Below are positions 44,201-51,433 of a stretch of 64,000 nucleotides of DNA, piece after piece. Every line of letters begins with the position of its first letter. Position 1 is the stretch's first letter. A program made the translations under genes and the position numbers. The stretch comes from Nitricoxidireducens sp046726235. GTDB taxonomy: Bacteria; Pseudomonadota; Gammaproteobacteria; Burkholderiales; Rhodocyclaceae. The notes below the pieces were generated by a model, which saw nothing but the letters and a program-made list of their open reading frames with translations, was not told the origin of the DNA and searched no databases. The DNA is taken from the NCBI GenBank assembly GCA_046726235.1, contig JBKPAD010000007.1:121115-185114 (forward strand), read 5' to 3'.

Positions 44201-46262
44201 CAACGGCGTCAAGTGCTACGTCGGCGTCACGCAGACCTGCAACCTCGTGTTCTCGGACGCCGGCTTCATCGTCTGGGATACAACGAGCGGCACCGAGGCG
44301 GCGATACCTGCTCATACCGGGGGTACCGCCTCAAAAACCTACTACCTGCGCGCCGTCAAGGCCGACAAGAGCACCAAGGCCTGCGAGGCGGCGCTGACGG
44401 GCGCGAACACCGTGAACTTCGGCTACGAGTGCCTCGATCCGGGCACCTGCTACGGCGTCAACCTGATGAATGTCAACGGCGGCACGGACACGACGATCTC
44501 GCGTAACAACAGCGGCAGCGTGGGTTCATTCACTTCGGTCGCCATGACCTTCGATGCCAATGGCAGCGCGCCCTTCACGTTCAATTACAGCGACGTCGGC
44601 AAGGTCAAGCTCCACATGGCAAAGGCAGCGGGCGGCAGCCTGCTGAAGGCCTTGAGCGGCTCGACCAACGACTTCATCGTCAAGCCAAGCGGCTTCGTGC
44701 TGTCGGACATCAAGCAGACGGCATCGCCCAATCTTTCTAATCCAGGCGCCGCCGATGCGTCGGGTGCCAAGTTCGTCAAGGCCGGCGAAGCCTTCAGCGC
44801 CACGGTGACGGCCAAAGCCGGCAGTGGCACGGCCTACAGCTTCGGCCGCGAATCAACCCCGGAGGAGGTCACGCTGAGCCATGCGCTGGTGGTGCCGAGT
44901 GGTGGTGAGGCAGGAACTTTGAGCAACGCGACGATCGTCGATACCCCCGACCCCTCCGACCCCCCCGTCTTCACAAACGGCGTGGCGACGGTGACCAACC
45001 TAGCTTGGAGTGAAGTCGGCATCATCCAATTGACGCCGGGCAACAGCGATTACCTCGGCGCCGGTGCCGTGACGGGCACGACATCGGGCAACGTCGGCCG
45101 CTTCTTCCCCGACCATTTCTCCGTCTCTGGCGCGCTGACGACACGCAGCGACACGTATGCAAAGACGACGGGCACGGTCGCCGCGGGTTCAACGGGCCTT
45201 ACGGTGGCATCGGCCGTCGGACTTGTCGCCGGCGATACGATCGTCGTACTGGGAGCCGGTGCGGACGGAGCGTCTCTGGCGACGAGCATCGCCGGGTTGT
45301 CCGGAACCACGGTGACGCTTGCCGCAGGCGCGACCTCGGCCGTTTCGGCGGCGACCGTCTATAGCTACGGCGCGCTTGACGCCTTCACCTACATGGGCGA
45401 ACCGATGCTCCTGCTCAGTACCGTGAAAGCACTTGATGCCAGCGGCAACGTCACGAAGAACTATTCGACCTCGTCAGGCTTCGCGAAGCTTGGCGTGGCA
45501 AATCTCGGGCTTGGCGCGAGAAACGGCACATCGGCACTGACCTCCCGCGTTGCGACAGACAGCAGTGTTGATGCGCCGCTCGGTACTTGGACGAATGGAG
45601 TTGGCAGCTTCATCACACATCTCGCGCTAAGCCGCCCGACGTCGTCGCCGGATGCCAGCTGGGGACCCTACGAGGCACTGCAGCTCGGGGTCGCGCCTAC
45701 CGACAGTGACGGCGTCACGATAACCGGCGCCAACCTCGATGCCGACATCAGCGGCACGAGCGAGAGAGTCCTCTTGGCAACGACCGTTTCGCGCTATGGT
45801 CGCGTGCGCCTGCTCAATGCGAACGGCTCGGAACTTCTCGACCTTCCGATGGCGATGCGAGCCGAGTATTGGGCAGGAATGACCGCCGGGTGGCAGCCGC
45901 ACTCGGCAGATACCAAGACAACTGCGACACTGGCACTCTCATCTGCTGGCGCAACCAACATTACCGCCAAGACCTGTGTCCGCGACAGCGGCAACCCCGG
46001 ACTGAGCGGCATCGGCTGTGCGGCGGCGGCACCGAGCGGTAAGGCATTCCTCGAGGGCGGGACGGCTGGCTTTGCCGGCAACTTCAATCTCTGGCTGCAG
46101 GCGCCCGGGGCGGGGTCCGCCGGGGCTGTCGGCGTCACGGCCACGGTGCCGGGATGGCTGCAGTACCCGTGGGCAAGCTCTACCGCGAGCAATCCCGTGG
46201 GCCGCGCGACCTTTGGCGTATTCAAGTCGGGACCGGTGATCCACCGGAGAGAAATGTACTGA
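41226..46262 (+). CDS. mshQ: MshQ-type giant surface protein (LamG plus DUF6701)
   Basis: 1678 residues, signal peptide ending APAEAA. Residues about 40-480 are repetitive beta-strand sequence rich in Thr, Ser, Gly and Asn (VTITDAVTLNTNTASLASLT), resembling a beta-helix. A LamG/concanavalin-like domain (about 500-725) opens ALAYYAMDETTWNG and VVDSSGNNHHGRAVG. A second jelly-roll-like part (about 730-895) follows, then the DUF6701 region (IDHVRIEHSGAGVTCVREPV, about 900) to the end, closing with NPVGRATFGVFKSGPVIHRR. MshQ homologues are encoded in MSHA loci and may be tip adhesins. A 70-residue module (about 1312-1380) interrupts DUF6701. The stop shares a base with the mshC start. Confidence 0.88.
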   Translation: MRLFAKRSKHRPAGFSQGSRGCIAGLVLVLSLAGAAPAEAANCASKQSGNWSVSGTWKSCGGGSPQGGDTVTITDAVTLNTNTASLASLTVAAGGSLNDDGVGTRRLQLAGPLSNSGTINLYTNASQPSYVELQADSTWSGNGTLTADYIDITWRTLNLNAGDTLTLTLKNSDPLRGNAFNAGSPVNSTATVYLNRNGAQSPSLWGTVNYPNLRIGGSGTKSISSSALTILGSLTIDGGATFSLGSNYVTATLKGDINNGGTFGPGLGTWTFNGTAAQTISSSATFQTLTLNNSAGLTLGGDLTLGTWGSITLQAGRISTGSNKVVVPSQCDSAWLTRASGTWINGNLSLTGPSWGATCVFHVGDATNYAPINFTYAWHSAPLGGVVVASTAAGDHADTTAGTSGISATKSVNRTWTLTQSSGTYYTFDATFQFCNGTSTDCGVSDVDSGVTTSSFMVAEKNGGTWTTPTTSTLTSTSSKATGMTAFGTFAVGEATPVAALAYYAMDETTWNGTAGEVVDSSGNNHHGRAVGSAGTVSGGYVCRGGDIPSNTSDGTQSAVDTGLDVDSAIGSKGTIAFWYKSKTNWNGGSDRTLFDASSSTSDKYFSLLLDSWGRLVFALEDSGDEDIVLQTSQYSYTSSDWVHIAVTWDMPGDRREIYVNGTLATTNTDDRGSTLGNLETLYIGDNRGTYHPEGSPNSANGTIDEVYIYNAKLAKAQIQAAMNASHTCPPGTTTCTTFRDEFSSTSYSRNDGTANWTASWIETGDNSSASSGTVQVTGNQVRFAGSGSGGSATFGGPSIEREANLSGANVATLTFDYSQTTNWESSDVFDIWVSKDGGSNWTKIHSIVNDSGSTATQSFSYDVSAYIASNFRVAFAERMNSTTEYFYLDNVQIEACSANIDHVRIEHSGAGVTCVREPVTIKACKDADCTAQYTAGSVSLTLAPTGGWYSAASGGTASDALSFTGSATRYFERTATGTYVLDASSVSPTPANGVKCYVGVTQTCNLVFSDAGFIVWDTTSGTEAAIPAHTGGTASKTYYLRAVKADKSTKACEAALTGANTVNFGYECLDPGTCYGVNLMNVNGGTDTTISRNNSGSVGSFTSVAMTFDANGSAPFTFNYSDVGKVKLHMAKAAGGSLLKALSGSTNDFIVKPSGFVLSDIKQTASPNLSNPGAADASGAKFVKAGEAFSATVTAKAGSGTAYSFGRESTPEEVTLSHALVVPSGGEAGTLSNATIVDTPDPSDPPVFTNGVATVTNLAWSEVGIIQLTPGNSDYLGAGAVTGTTSGNVGRFFPDHFSVSGALTTRSDTYAKTTGTVAAGSTGLTVASAVGLVAGDTIVVLGAGADGASLATSIAGLSGTTVTLAAGATSAVSAATVYSYGALDAFTYMGEPMLLLSTVKALDASGNVTKNYSTSSGFAKLGVANLGLGARNGTSALTSRVATDSSVDAPLGTWTNGVGSFITHLALSRPTSSPDASWGPYEALQLGVAPTDSDGVTITGANLDADISGTSERVLLATTVSRYGRVRLLNANGSELLDLPMAMRAEYWAGMTAGWQPHSADTKTTATLALSSAGATNITAKTCVRDSGNPGLSGIGCAAAAPSGKAFLEGGTAGFAGNFNLWLQAPGAGSAGAVGVTATVPGWLQYPWASSTASNPVGRATFGVFKSGPVIHRREMY

Positions 46263-46756
46263 TGCGTCAGACAGGGTTCACCCTCGTCGAGCTCGTGACG
46301 GTGATGATCATCATCGGCATCCTTGCCGCCGTCGTGGTCCCGCGCTTCGCGGACAAGACGTTCGATGAACGCGGGTTCCACGACGCCGTCAAGGCGGCGG
46401 TCCAGCATGCGCGCCACGCGGCCGTTGCCAGCCGCCGCTTTTCCTGTGTCAGCGTGACGGCCGGCAGCGGTCCTGCCGGCGTGGTGGCCATATCGCGTGA
46501 CACAACGGCACCCGAATCGGTGACGACCGTCAGCTGCACGACAGCCATCGCGCTTCCTGTGCCGGGCCGCGGTTGCGCCGCTGCGAACGAAGTTTGCGCG
46601 CCGAGCGGGGTCAGCGTCTCAGGCAGCAGTCTCATCTTCGACCCCCTCGGCCGTCTGGTGACTTCCAGCAAGGCCGTGGCAGGTTCAGCAATGAGCATCA
46701 GCGTTTCCAACCAGACGCCGATCACCGTGCAGCCGGAAACGGGGACCATTCAATGA
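46262..46756 (+). CDS. mshC: MSHA pseudopilin MshC (GspH/FimT-like)
   Basis: 164 residues. Very short leader MRQTG| then FTLVELVTVMIIIGILAAVV; next RHAAVASRRFSCVSV is typical of MshC, and Cys pairs lie in the globular domain. Minor pilins of this kind prime pilus assembly. ATG 46262 overlaps the mshQ TGA by one base; the stop overlaps mshD by 4. Confidence 0.9.
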   Translation: MRQTGFTLVELVTVMIIIGILAAVVVPRFADKTFDERGFHDAVKAAVQHARHAAVASRRFSCVSVTAGSGPAGVVAISRDTTAPESVTTVSCTTAIALPVPGRGCAAANEVCAPSGVSVSGSSLIFDPLGRLVTSSKAVAGSAMSISVSNQTPITVQPETGTIQ

Positions 46757-47253
46757 CCCCGCAGCGTGGCTTCACGCTCATCGAATTGATCATCTTCATC
46801 GTCATCGTCTCTGTCGGGTTGACGGGGATACTCTCGGTGTTCAATGTGACGGCGAGCCGCAGCGCGGATCCAGTGGTCGCAAAGCAGGCCTTGGCGGTTG
46901 CCGAGGCGATGATGGAGGAAATCCTCTCCAAGGACTTCAGCGACACCGCGGTCGATCCTGTTGGCTGCAGCAGCAGTACGACCCCGAAATGCGCGGCGAA
47001 TACGGTTCTCGACAGACAGCATTACAACGATGTTGGCGATTACAACGGGTGGAGCCAGAGCGGCGTCTACCAGTTGGATGGGACGCTCACGCCCGGACTC
47101 GGGAACTACACGGTGTCGGTCGCGGTGACGGCTGCGGCGCTGGGGCCGGCAGGCGCTGTCGTCAGTTTGACCAACGCGAAACAGGTCACCGTTACGGTGG
47201 CAGGGGGAGGCGCCTCCGTGAGCCTGGTGGGCTGGCGCACGAATTATGAGTAA
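46753..47253 (+). CDS. mshD: MSHA pseudopilin MshD
   Basis: 166 residues. Leader MTPQRG| then FTLIELIIFIVIVSVGLTGI; the AVAEAMMEEILSKDF segment is typical of MshD/GspI-like minor pilins. A C-terminal Gly-rich loop (VTVAGGGASVSLVGW) is present. ATGA overlap with mshC, and its end overlaps mshO by 8 bases. Confidence 0.9.
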   Translation: MTPQRGFTLIELIIFIVIVSVGLTGILSVFNVTASRSADPVVAKQALAVAEAMMEEILSKDFSDTAVDPVGCSSSTTPKCAANTVLDRQHYNDVGDYNGWSQSGVYQLDGTLTPGLGNYTVSVAVTAAALGPAGAVVSLTNAKQVTVTVAGGGASVSLVGWRTNYE

Positions 47254-48079
47254 GCAGCGTTGCATGTCGCGTGCTCCAGGGTTCACGCTGGTCGAGGCGA
47301 TCGTCGCGATCACGATCACCGGCATCCTCGGCGCTGTCGTCGCGGTTTTCCTCAAGAACCCGATCGACGCTTACATCGACACCGTACGGCGTGCAGAACT
47401 TACTGACGCCGCCGATACGGCATTGCGTCGCATTGAACGGGACGTGCGCGCGGCGCTGCCGAACAGCCTGCGCACCACGAGCCCGGCCAGCAGTGGCTGC
47501 TTCGAGTTTCTGCCGGTGATCGGAGGCGGTCGTTACCGTGTGTCCCCGAAGAGCGATGGGACCGGCGACGTGCTGGACTTCACGGCAACGGATACGTCGT
47601 TCGACGTTGTTGCCGGAAGCAATCTGCCAGCGTCCTTCGCCGCCGCGGAGACGCAACATGTCGTCATCTACAACCTCGGCATTTCGGGCGCTGATGCGTA
47701 CGCGGGCGATACGCGGGCCGCCATCGATACCAGTGCAACTTCAACCGCGACGTCGGCCAGGATCGTGCTGGGAACGGGCAAGCAGTTCCCCTTCGACTCT
47801 CCCGGGAGACGGTTCCAAGTCGTTCCGGACTCTTCTGTTGTGTATTCGTGCTCCGGCGGGAACTTGTATCGCGGCACCCGCTCGCTCAGTAGCGCGCTGA
47901 TGGCGAGTTGCCCGACTACCGGTACGGTGCTCGTGGGCAATGTCAGCACCTGCAGCTTCAGCTATACCCCGGCAGCCTCGCAACGCAACGGCTTGCTCAC
48001 GATGACGCTTGTCCTGACCGATGCCGCAGGCGAGTCGGTCCGGCTCTATCACGAGGTCCATGTGAATGATGTTCCCTGA
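47246..48079 (+). CDS. mshO: MSHA pseudopilin MshO (GspJ-like)
   Basis: 277 residues. Leader MSKQRCMSRAPG| then FTLVEAIVAITITGILGAVV; DAADTALRRIERDVRAALPN follows as in MshO and GspJ. The longer globular domain (about 45-277) contains SSGCFEFLPVIGGGRYR. Overlaps mshD and mshP on either side. Confidence 0.9.
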   Translation: MSKQRCMSRAPGFTLVEAIVAITITGILGAVVAVFLKNPIDAYIDTVRRAELTDAADTALRRIERDVRAALPNSLRTTSPASSGCFEFLPVIGGGRYRVSPKSDGTGDVLDFTATDTSFDVVAGSNLPASFAAAETQHVVIYNLGISGADAYAGDTRAAIDTSATSTATSARIVLGTGKQFPFDSPGRRFQVVPDSSVVYSCSGGNLYRGTRSLSSALMASCPTTGTVLVGNVSTCSFSYTPAASQRNGLLTMTLVLTDAAGESVRLYHEVHVNDVP

Positions 48080-48491
48080 AACGCAGCGCGGTTTCGCGAT
48101 CGTTTCCGCCATTTTCCTGGTCGTAATCCTTGCGGCACTCGGCGGCTTCATCGCTACCGTTTCCACGTCGCAACAGATCGGGTCTGCTCTCGACGTCATG
48201 GGTGCGCGTGCGTACCAGGCGGCGCGCGCGGGAACGGAATGGGGGCTCTATCGGGCCATCAAGGATTCCAGCTGCGTCGCTTCGACCGACATCGGCGCTA
48301 TCGATTCGATGTCGGTTACCGTCACTTGCACCGCTGCTGCCGCCGGCGGCGTAGTAGAGGCTGGGCTTGGGACGATCTATTCCATCACGGCGGTGGCTTG
48401 CAGCGTCCCGGCGGCCAGTCCCGCGTGTCCGGGCGCGGTGGCGAATCCCAACTACGTTGAACGCCGGGTGACGGTTCTGGCTGAAAAGTAG
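48066..48491 (+). CDS. mshP: MSHA biogenesis protein MshP (PilX/GspK-like)
   Basis: 141 residues. N-terminus QRGFAIVSAIFLVVILAALG resembles a pilin helix but lacks the Glu+5, as is usual for MshP and the GspK/PilX group. RAYQAARAGTEWGLYRA is the conserved block after the helix. Starts 14 bases inside mshO. Last of the pseudopilin set before a 138-bp gap. Confidence 0.88.
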   Translation: MMFPETQRGFAIVSAIFLVVILAALGGFIATVSTSQQIGSALDVMGARAYQAARAGTEWGLYRAIKDSSCVASTDIGAIDSMSVTVTCTAAAAGGVVEAGLGTIYSITAVACSVPAASPACPGAVANPNYVERRVTVLAEK

Positions 48492-48629
48492 CCTCCGTCA
48501 CGACTCGCGGTCCGGCCGCGGAATAAACCCCTTACTGGCGTCCTTTTCTGCCTGTTTTCAGGGAAGGCCTAGCTTTTTTTGTCGATACAGTCCCATGTAT
48601 CCCAAAAGGTAAGGGACTTTTTTCCATTG
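48492..48629 (+). promoter_or_regulatory. 138-bp gap between mshP and mshI, possible internal promoter/attenuator
   Basis: This is the only real gap in the downstream msh block. It holds a run of seven or eight T (48574-48580) after a weak AAGGC-CTA-GCTTT stem and then AAGGTAAGGGAC about 15 bases before the mshI start. A weak terminator with read-through, or a new promoter for mshI-N, would fit. No consensus -35/-10 pair was found, so this is a region note. Confidence 0.3.
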
Positions 48630-49550
48630 ATGTGGCCACGACGCAGCCAGCCGAGCCGTAACTGGACCTCCGTGATCTTCTCGTCGGGACGGATCGACGT
48701 CGCCGAGATTCTGCGGCGGACCGACGCTCGTCCCGCGGTCAGCGAGTGGGTGTCCTACGCCTGCGCGGGCGGCGAACTCGAGGCGCTCAAGCGCCTGCGG
48801 CCGGAGCTGCATGGCCGCTGCACGACGCTGCTGCGCGCCGGCGAATACCAGATGCTGCAGGTCGAGGCGCCGCAGGTGCCGGCCGAGGAGCGCCGCGACG
48901 CGCTGCGCTGGCGCGTCAAGGAGATGGTCGATTTCCCGGTCGAGGCGGCCGGCGTCGATGTGCTCGACATTCCTGCCAAGCAGGGCGGCCGGCCGGCGCA
49001 GGTGTTCGCGGTCGTCGCCAGCCACTCATACCTGACGCCGCGCATCCGCCTGTTCCAGGACGCCAAGATTCCGCTCGAGGCGATCGACGTCCCCGAACTG
49101 GCGCAGCGCAACGTCGCCGCGCTGTTCGAGGAGGAGAACCGGGGCCTCGCGCTGCTCGCCTTCGACGAGGACGGCGGCCGCCTGACCTTCACCTACGGCG
49201 GCGAGCTCTACGCCATGCGGCGTATCGAAGTCACGAGCAAGGATCTCGCGGCGCCGGGCGGCGACGCGCCGGGCGGCATCTTCGAGCGCGTGCTGCTCGA
49301 CGTGCAGCGCTCGCTAGACAATTTCGACCGCAACTTCAGCTTCATCACGCTGGCGCGGCTGCTGGTGGCGCCGGTGCCCGGCGCGTCGGCCTTCGTCGAG
49401 TACCTGAAGGGCAATCTCTACCAGCCGGTGGCGCTGCTGAACCTCGCCGAGGGGCTCGACCTCGCCGGCACGCCGCTGACCGAGCCGGCGCTGCAGGCGC
49501 AGGCCCTGCTCGCGGTCGGCGCCGCGCTGCGGCAGGAGGCGCCGACATGA
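48630..49550 (+). CDS. mshI: MSHA biogenesis protein MshI (PilM-like)
   Basis: 306 residues, actin-like fold family. RWRVKEMVDFPVEAAGVDVL and VFAVVASHSYLTPRIRLFQD match MshI, and ERVLLDVQRSLDNFDRNFSF is the later conserved block. MshI takes the place of PilM/GspL in the inner-membrane alignment complex. ATG 48630 (directly after an in-frame TTG) gives MWPRRSQPSRNW. The stop overlaps the 38-codon frame that links it to mshI2. Confidence 0.9.
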   Translation: MWPRRSQPSRNWTSVIFSSGRIDVAEILRRTDARPAVSEWVSYACAGGELEALKRLRPELHGRCTTLLRAGEYQMLQVEAPQVPAEERRDALRWRVKEMVDFPVEAAGVDVLDIPAKQGGRPAQVFAVVASHSYLTPRIRLFQDAKIPLEAIDVPELAQRNVAALFEEENRGLALLAFDEDGGRLTFTYGGELYAMRRIEVTSKDLAAPGGDAPGGIFERVLLDVQRSLDNFDRNFSFITLARLLVAPVPGASAFVEYLKGNLYQPVALLNLAEGLDLAGTPLTEPALQAQALLAVGAALRQEAPT

Positions 49551-49663
49551 GCAGTAAGCAGGGGCCCCGCAAGGCGGGGATGCGCACGTCCGCGAGTGTC
49601 GGCAAGAGCCGACACAGCGGTGGTCGGCGTTCCGACTGCGGTTCGGAGGCGACCGCCGAATGA
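49547..49663 (+). CDS. 38-residue basic small ORF coupled to mshI and mshI2
   Basis: The frame starts with ATG overlapping the mshI stop (ATGA) and ends with TGA overlapping the mshI2 ATG (again ATGA). AGGAGG lies 7 bases before its ATG. The product begins MSSKQGPRKAGMRTSASVGK and is Arg/Lys/Ser/Gly-rich with one Cys; no known family. The same DNA holds three perfect short hairpins: CCCCGC-aag-GCGGGG (49565-49579), GTGTCGGC-aaga-GCCGACAC (49596-49615) and GTCGG-cgtt-CCGAC (49623-49636). It may therefore be a real small protein, a frame that only carries ribosomes from mshI to mshI2, or a palindromic repeat inserted in frame. Confidence 0.4.
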   Translation: MSSKQGPRKAGMRTSASVGKSRHSGGRRSDCGSEATAE

Positions 49664-50346
49664 CGCAGCAGATCAACCTCTACGATCCGGCACTGCTGCG
49701 CAAGCGCGAGGTGATTTCGGCGCTGAACCTCGCGCTCGCGGCGGCGGTCCTCGCCGTCTTCATCGGCGCCTGGGCGGTGCTGGCACGCGCGCAGCAGGCG
49801 ACGCTCGAGGCGGAGCAGCAGGCGCTGGCGCGGCAGCTCAAGTCGGTGCAGGAGCAGATGGCGGACCTCGCCCGCCAGGTGGCGTCGATGAAGCCGGACC
49901 CGCGCATCGAGGCCGAACTGGCGTCGGCGCGCGCGCTGCTGTCGCTGCGCGGCGAAGTGCTCGGCGTGCTCGAGAAGAGCATCGGCGGCGGCGCGATCAG
50001 CTTCGCCGAATACCTGCGCGCACTGGCGCGCCAGACCGTGGGTGGGCTCTGGCTGACGGGCTTCTCCGTCGCCGACAGCGGCGGCATGGAAATCCGCGGC
50101 CGCATGTCCGATCCGGCGCGCCTGCCCGAGTACATCCGCCGCCTCAATGCTGAGAAGGCCTTCCAGGGCCGCTCGTTCGCGGCGCTGCGCGTTTCGCCGG
50201 GCCTGGCCGCCGCGCCGACCGCGGCGGCGACGCCGGGTTCCGCAGCCCCGGCCCCTCCGGCGACCGCGCCCTTCCACGAGTTCGTGCTGGCGCCGGAAAA
50301 CGCAGCGGCCGCCGCCGGACCGGCAAGAGCGGAGGCGCGCCAGTGA
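49660..50346 (+). CDS. MSHA biogenesis protein MshI2 (PilN-like)
   Basis: 228 residues. QQINLYDPALLRKREVISAL is the PilN-type cytoplasmic N-terminus that binds the PilM-like partner; one TM helix (about 25-43) and a periplasmic coiled coil (about 45-75) follow, then the Fimbrial-assembly PilN domain (VGGLWLTGFSVADSGGMEIR). The C-terminal 45 residues are Ala/Pro-rich. GGAGG precedes the ATG. In Vibrio this part belongs to mshI/mshJ; here it is a separate gene. Confidence 0.85.
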   Translation: MTQQINLYDPALLRKREVISALNLALAAAVLAVFIGAWAVLARAQQATLEAEQQALARQLKSVQEQMADLARQVASMKPDPRIEAELASARALLSLRGEVLGVLEKSIGGGAISFAEYLRALARQTVGGLWLTGFSVADSGGMEIRGRMSDPARLPEYIRRLNAEKAFQGRSFAALRVSPGLAAAPTAAATPGSAAPAPPATAPFHEFVLAPENAAAAAGPARAEARQ

Positions 50347-51044
50347 AGACGCGCCTCAAGGCCATGACGGCGAAGTTCGACGCGCTGCAGATGCGCGAGA
50401 AGCGGATGGTCGCCGCGGCGGTGCTGTTCGGCATCGTCATGGGCGGCTACACCTTCGGCGTCGAGCCGGCGCAGCAGCGCGCCGCCGCCTTGCGCAAGCA
50501 GATCGCCCAGCAGAAGACCGACCTGCAGACGACGCAGGCGCAGCTCATGGCGCTCAGGGCGCAGCTGCGCGATCCGGACGCCCCCAACAAGCAGGCGCTC
50601 GCCGAGACGCGCGCGAAGCTCGCCGTCGCCGAGCGCGCGCTGCAGGAGTACGACGCCAAGCTGGTGCCGCCCGAGCGCGTGCCGCAGCTGCTGCAATCGG
50701 TGCTCGCCCATCATCGCGGCCTGCAGCTGGTGAGCCTGCAGACGCTGCCGCCGTCGCCGCTGCTGGCGCCGAAGGCGGAGGAGAAGGCGCCGGCCGGCAC
50801 CGCCGCCAAGCCTGCTCCGGCGCCGGCACCTGCCGAGAGGGGCGCCAACATCCACAAGCACGGCCTCGAGATCAGGATGGCCGGCAGCTACCTCGACCTG
50901 CTGGCCTACGTCGAGGAACTCGAGCGTCTGCCGCAAAAGCTGCTCTGGGGCCGCATGTCGCTGTCGACGGCCGCCTGGCCGCGCAGCGAACTGACGCTGA
51001 CCGTGTACACGCTCAGCCTCGATCCCACCTGGATGATCGTATGA
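50343..51044 (+). CDS. mshJ: MSHA biogenesis protein MshJ (PilO/GspM-like)
   Basis: 233 residues. One N-terminal membrane helix (about 22-40), a coiled coil (about 44-105) and a periplasmic ferredoxin-like domain split by a Pro/Ala linker (about 145-168): QLLQSVLAHHRGLQLVSLQT and GLEIRMAGSYLDLLAYVEEL. GTG start overlaps mshI2 by 4 bases, and the stop overlaps mshK by 4. Confidence 0.88.
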   Translation: MKTRLKAMTAKFDALQMREKRMVAAAVLFGIVMGGYTFGVEPAQQRAAALRKQIAQQKTDLQTTQAQLMALRAQLRDPDAPNKQALAETRAKLAVAERALQEYDAKLVPPERVPQLLQSVLAHHRGLQLVSLQTLPPSPLLAPKAEEKAPAGTAAKPAPAPAPAERGANIHKHGLEIRMAGSYLDLLAYVEELERLPQKLLWGRMSLSTAAWPRSELTLTVYTLSLDPTWMIV

Positions 51045-51433
51045 CGACCAACCGGGCCGATACCGCCGTCCTGATCGCCTGCGGGCTCGCGTTGTTCGCG
51101 GCGATGACGGTCGCGAGCGCCCAGGCGCTGGTCGATCCGACCAGGCCGCCGGCCGGCATCGACAAGCCGGCCACGGCCGAGACGCCGGGCGAGGAGAAGC
51201 CCGCCGCCTCCGGCCTGCAGACCATCATCCGCCGCAAGGGCGAGAAGCCGGCCGCGGTCATCAACGGCGAGTACGTGACGCTCGGCGGCCGCGTCGGCGA
51301 AGCGCGCGTGGTGCGCATCGGCGAGGATTCGGTGACGCTCAGGAGCGCCACCGGCACCGAGGTGATGAAGCTCGCGCCGGGGATCGAGAAGTCGGCGCCG
51401 TCGGCCGGCAAGAAGAAGGAGGCCGCCCGGTGA
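51041..51433 (+). CDS. mshK: MSHA biogenesis protein MshK (PilP-like)
   Basis: 130 residues. Signal-type N-terminus (VLIACGLALFAAMTVASAQA) then DPTRPPAGID, a conserved motif of MshK/GspC-linked proteins, and a small beta domain: LQTIIRRKGEKPAAVINGEY and VTLGGRVGEARVVRI. Such proteins bridge the inner-membrane complex to the secretin. 4-base overlaps with mshJ and mshL. Confidence 0.9.
   Translation: MTTNRADTAVLIACGLALFAAMTVASAQALVDPTRPPAGIDKPATAETPGEEKPAASGLQTIIRRKGEKPAAVINGEYVTLGGRVGEARVVRIGEDSVTLRSATGTEVMKLAPGIEKSAPSAGKKKEAAR

Noticed and set aside
48492..48629. c-di-GMP (GEMM) riboswitch before mshI, or before mshE or mshA
   Set aside because: I looked for the conserved GEMM core in the msh gaps and did not find it; the gaps are short and lack the paired stems.
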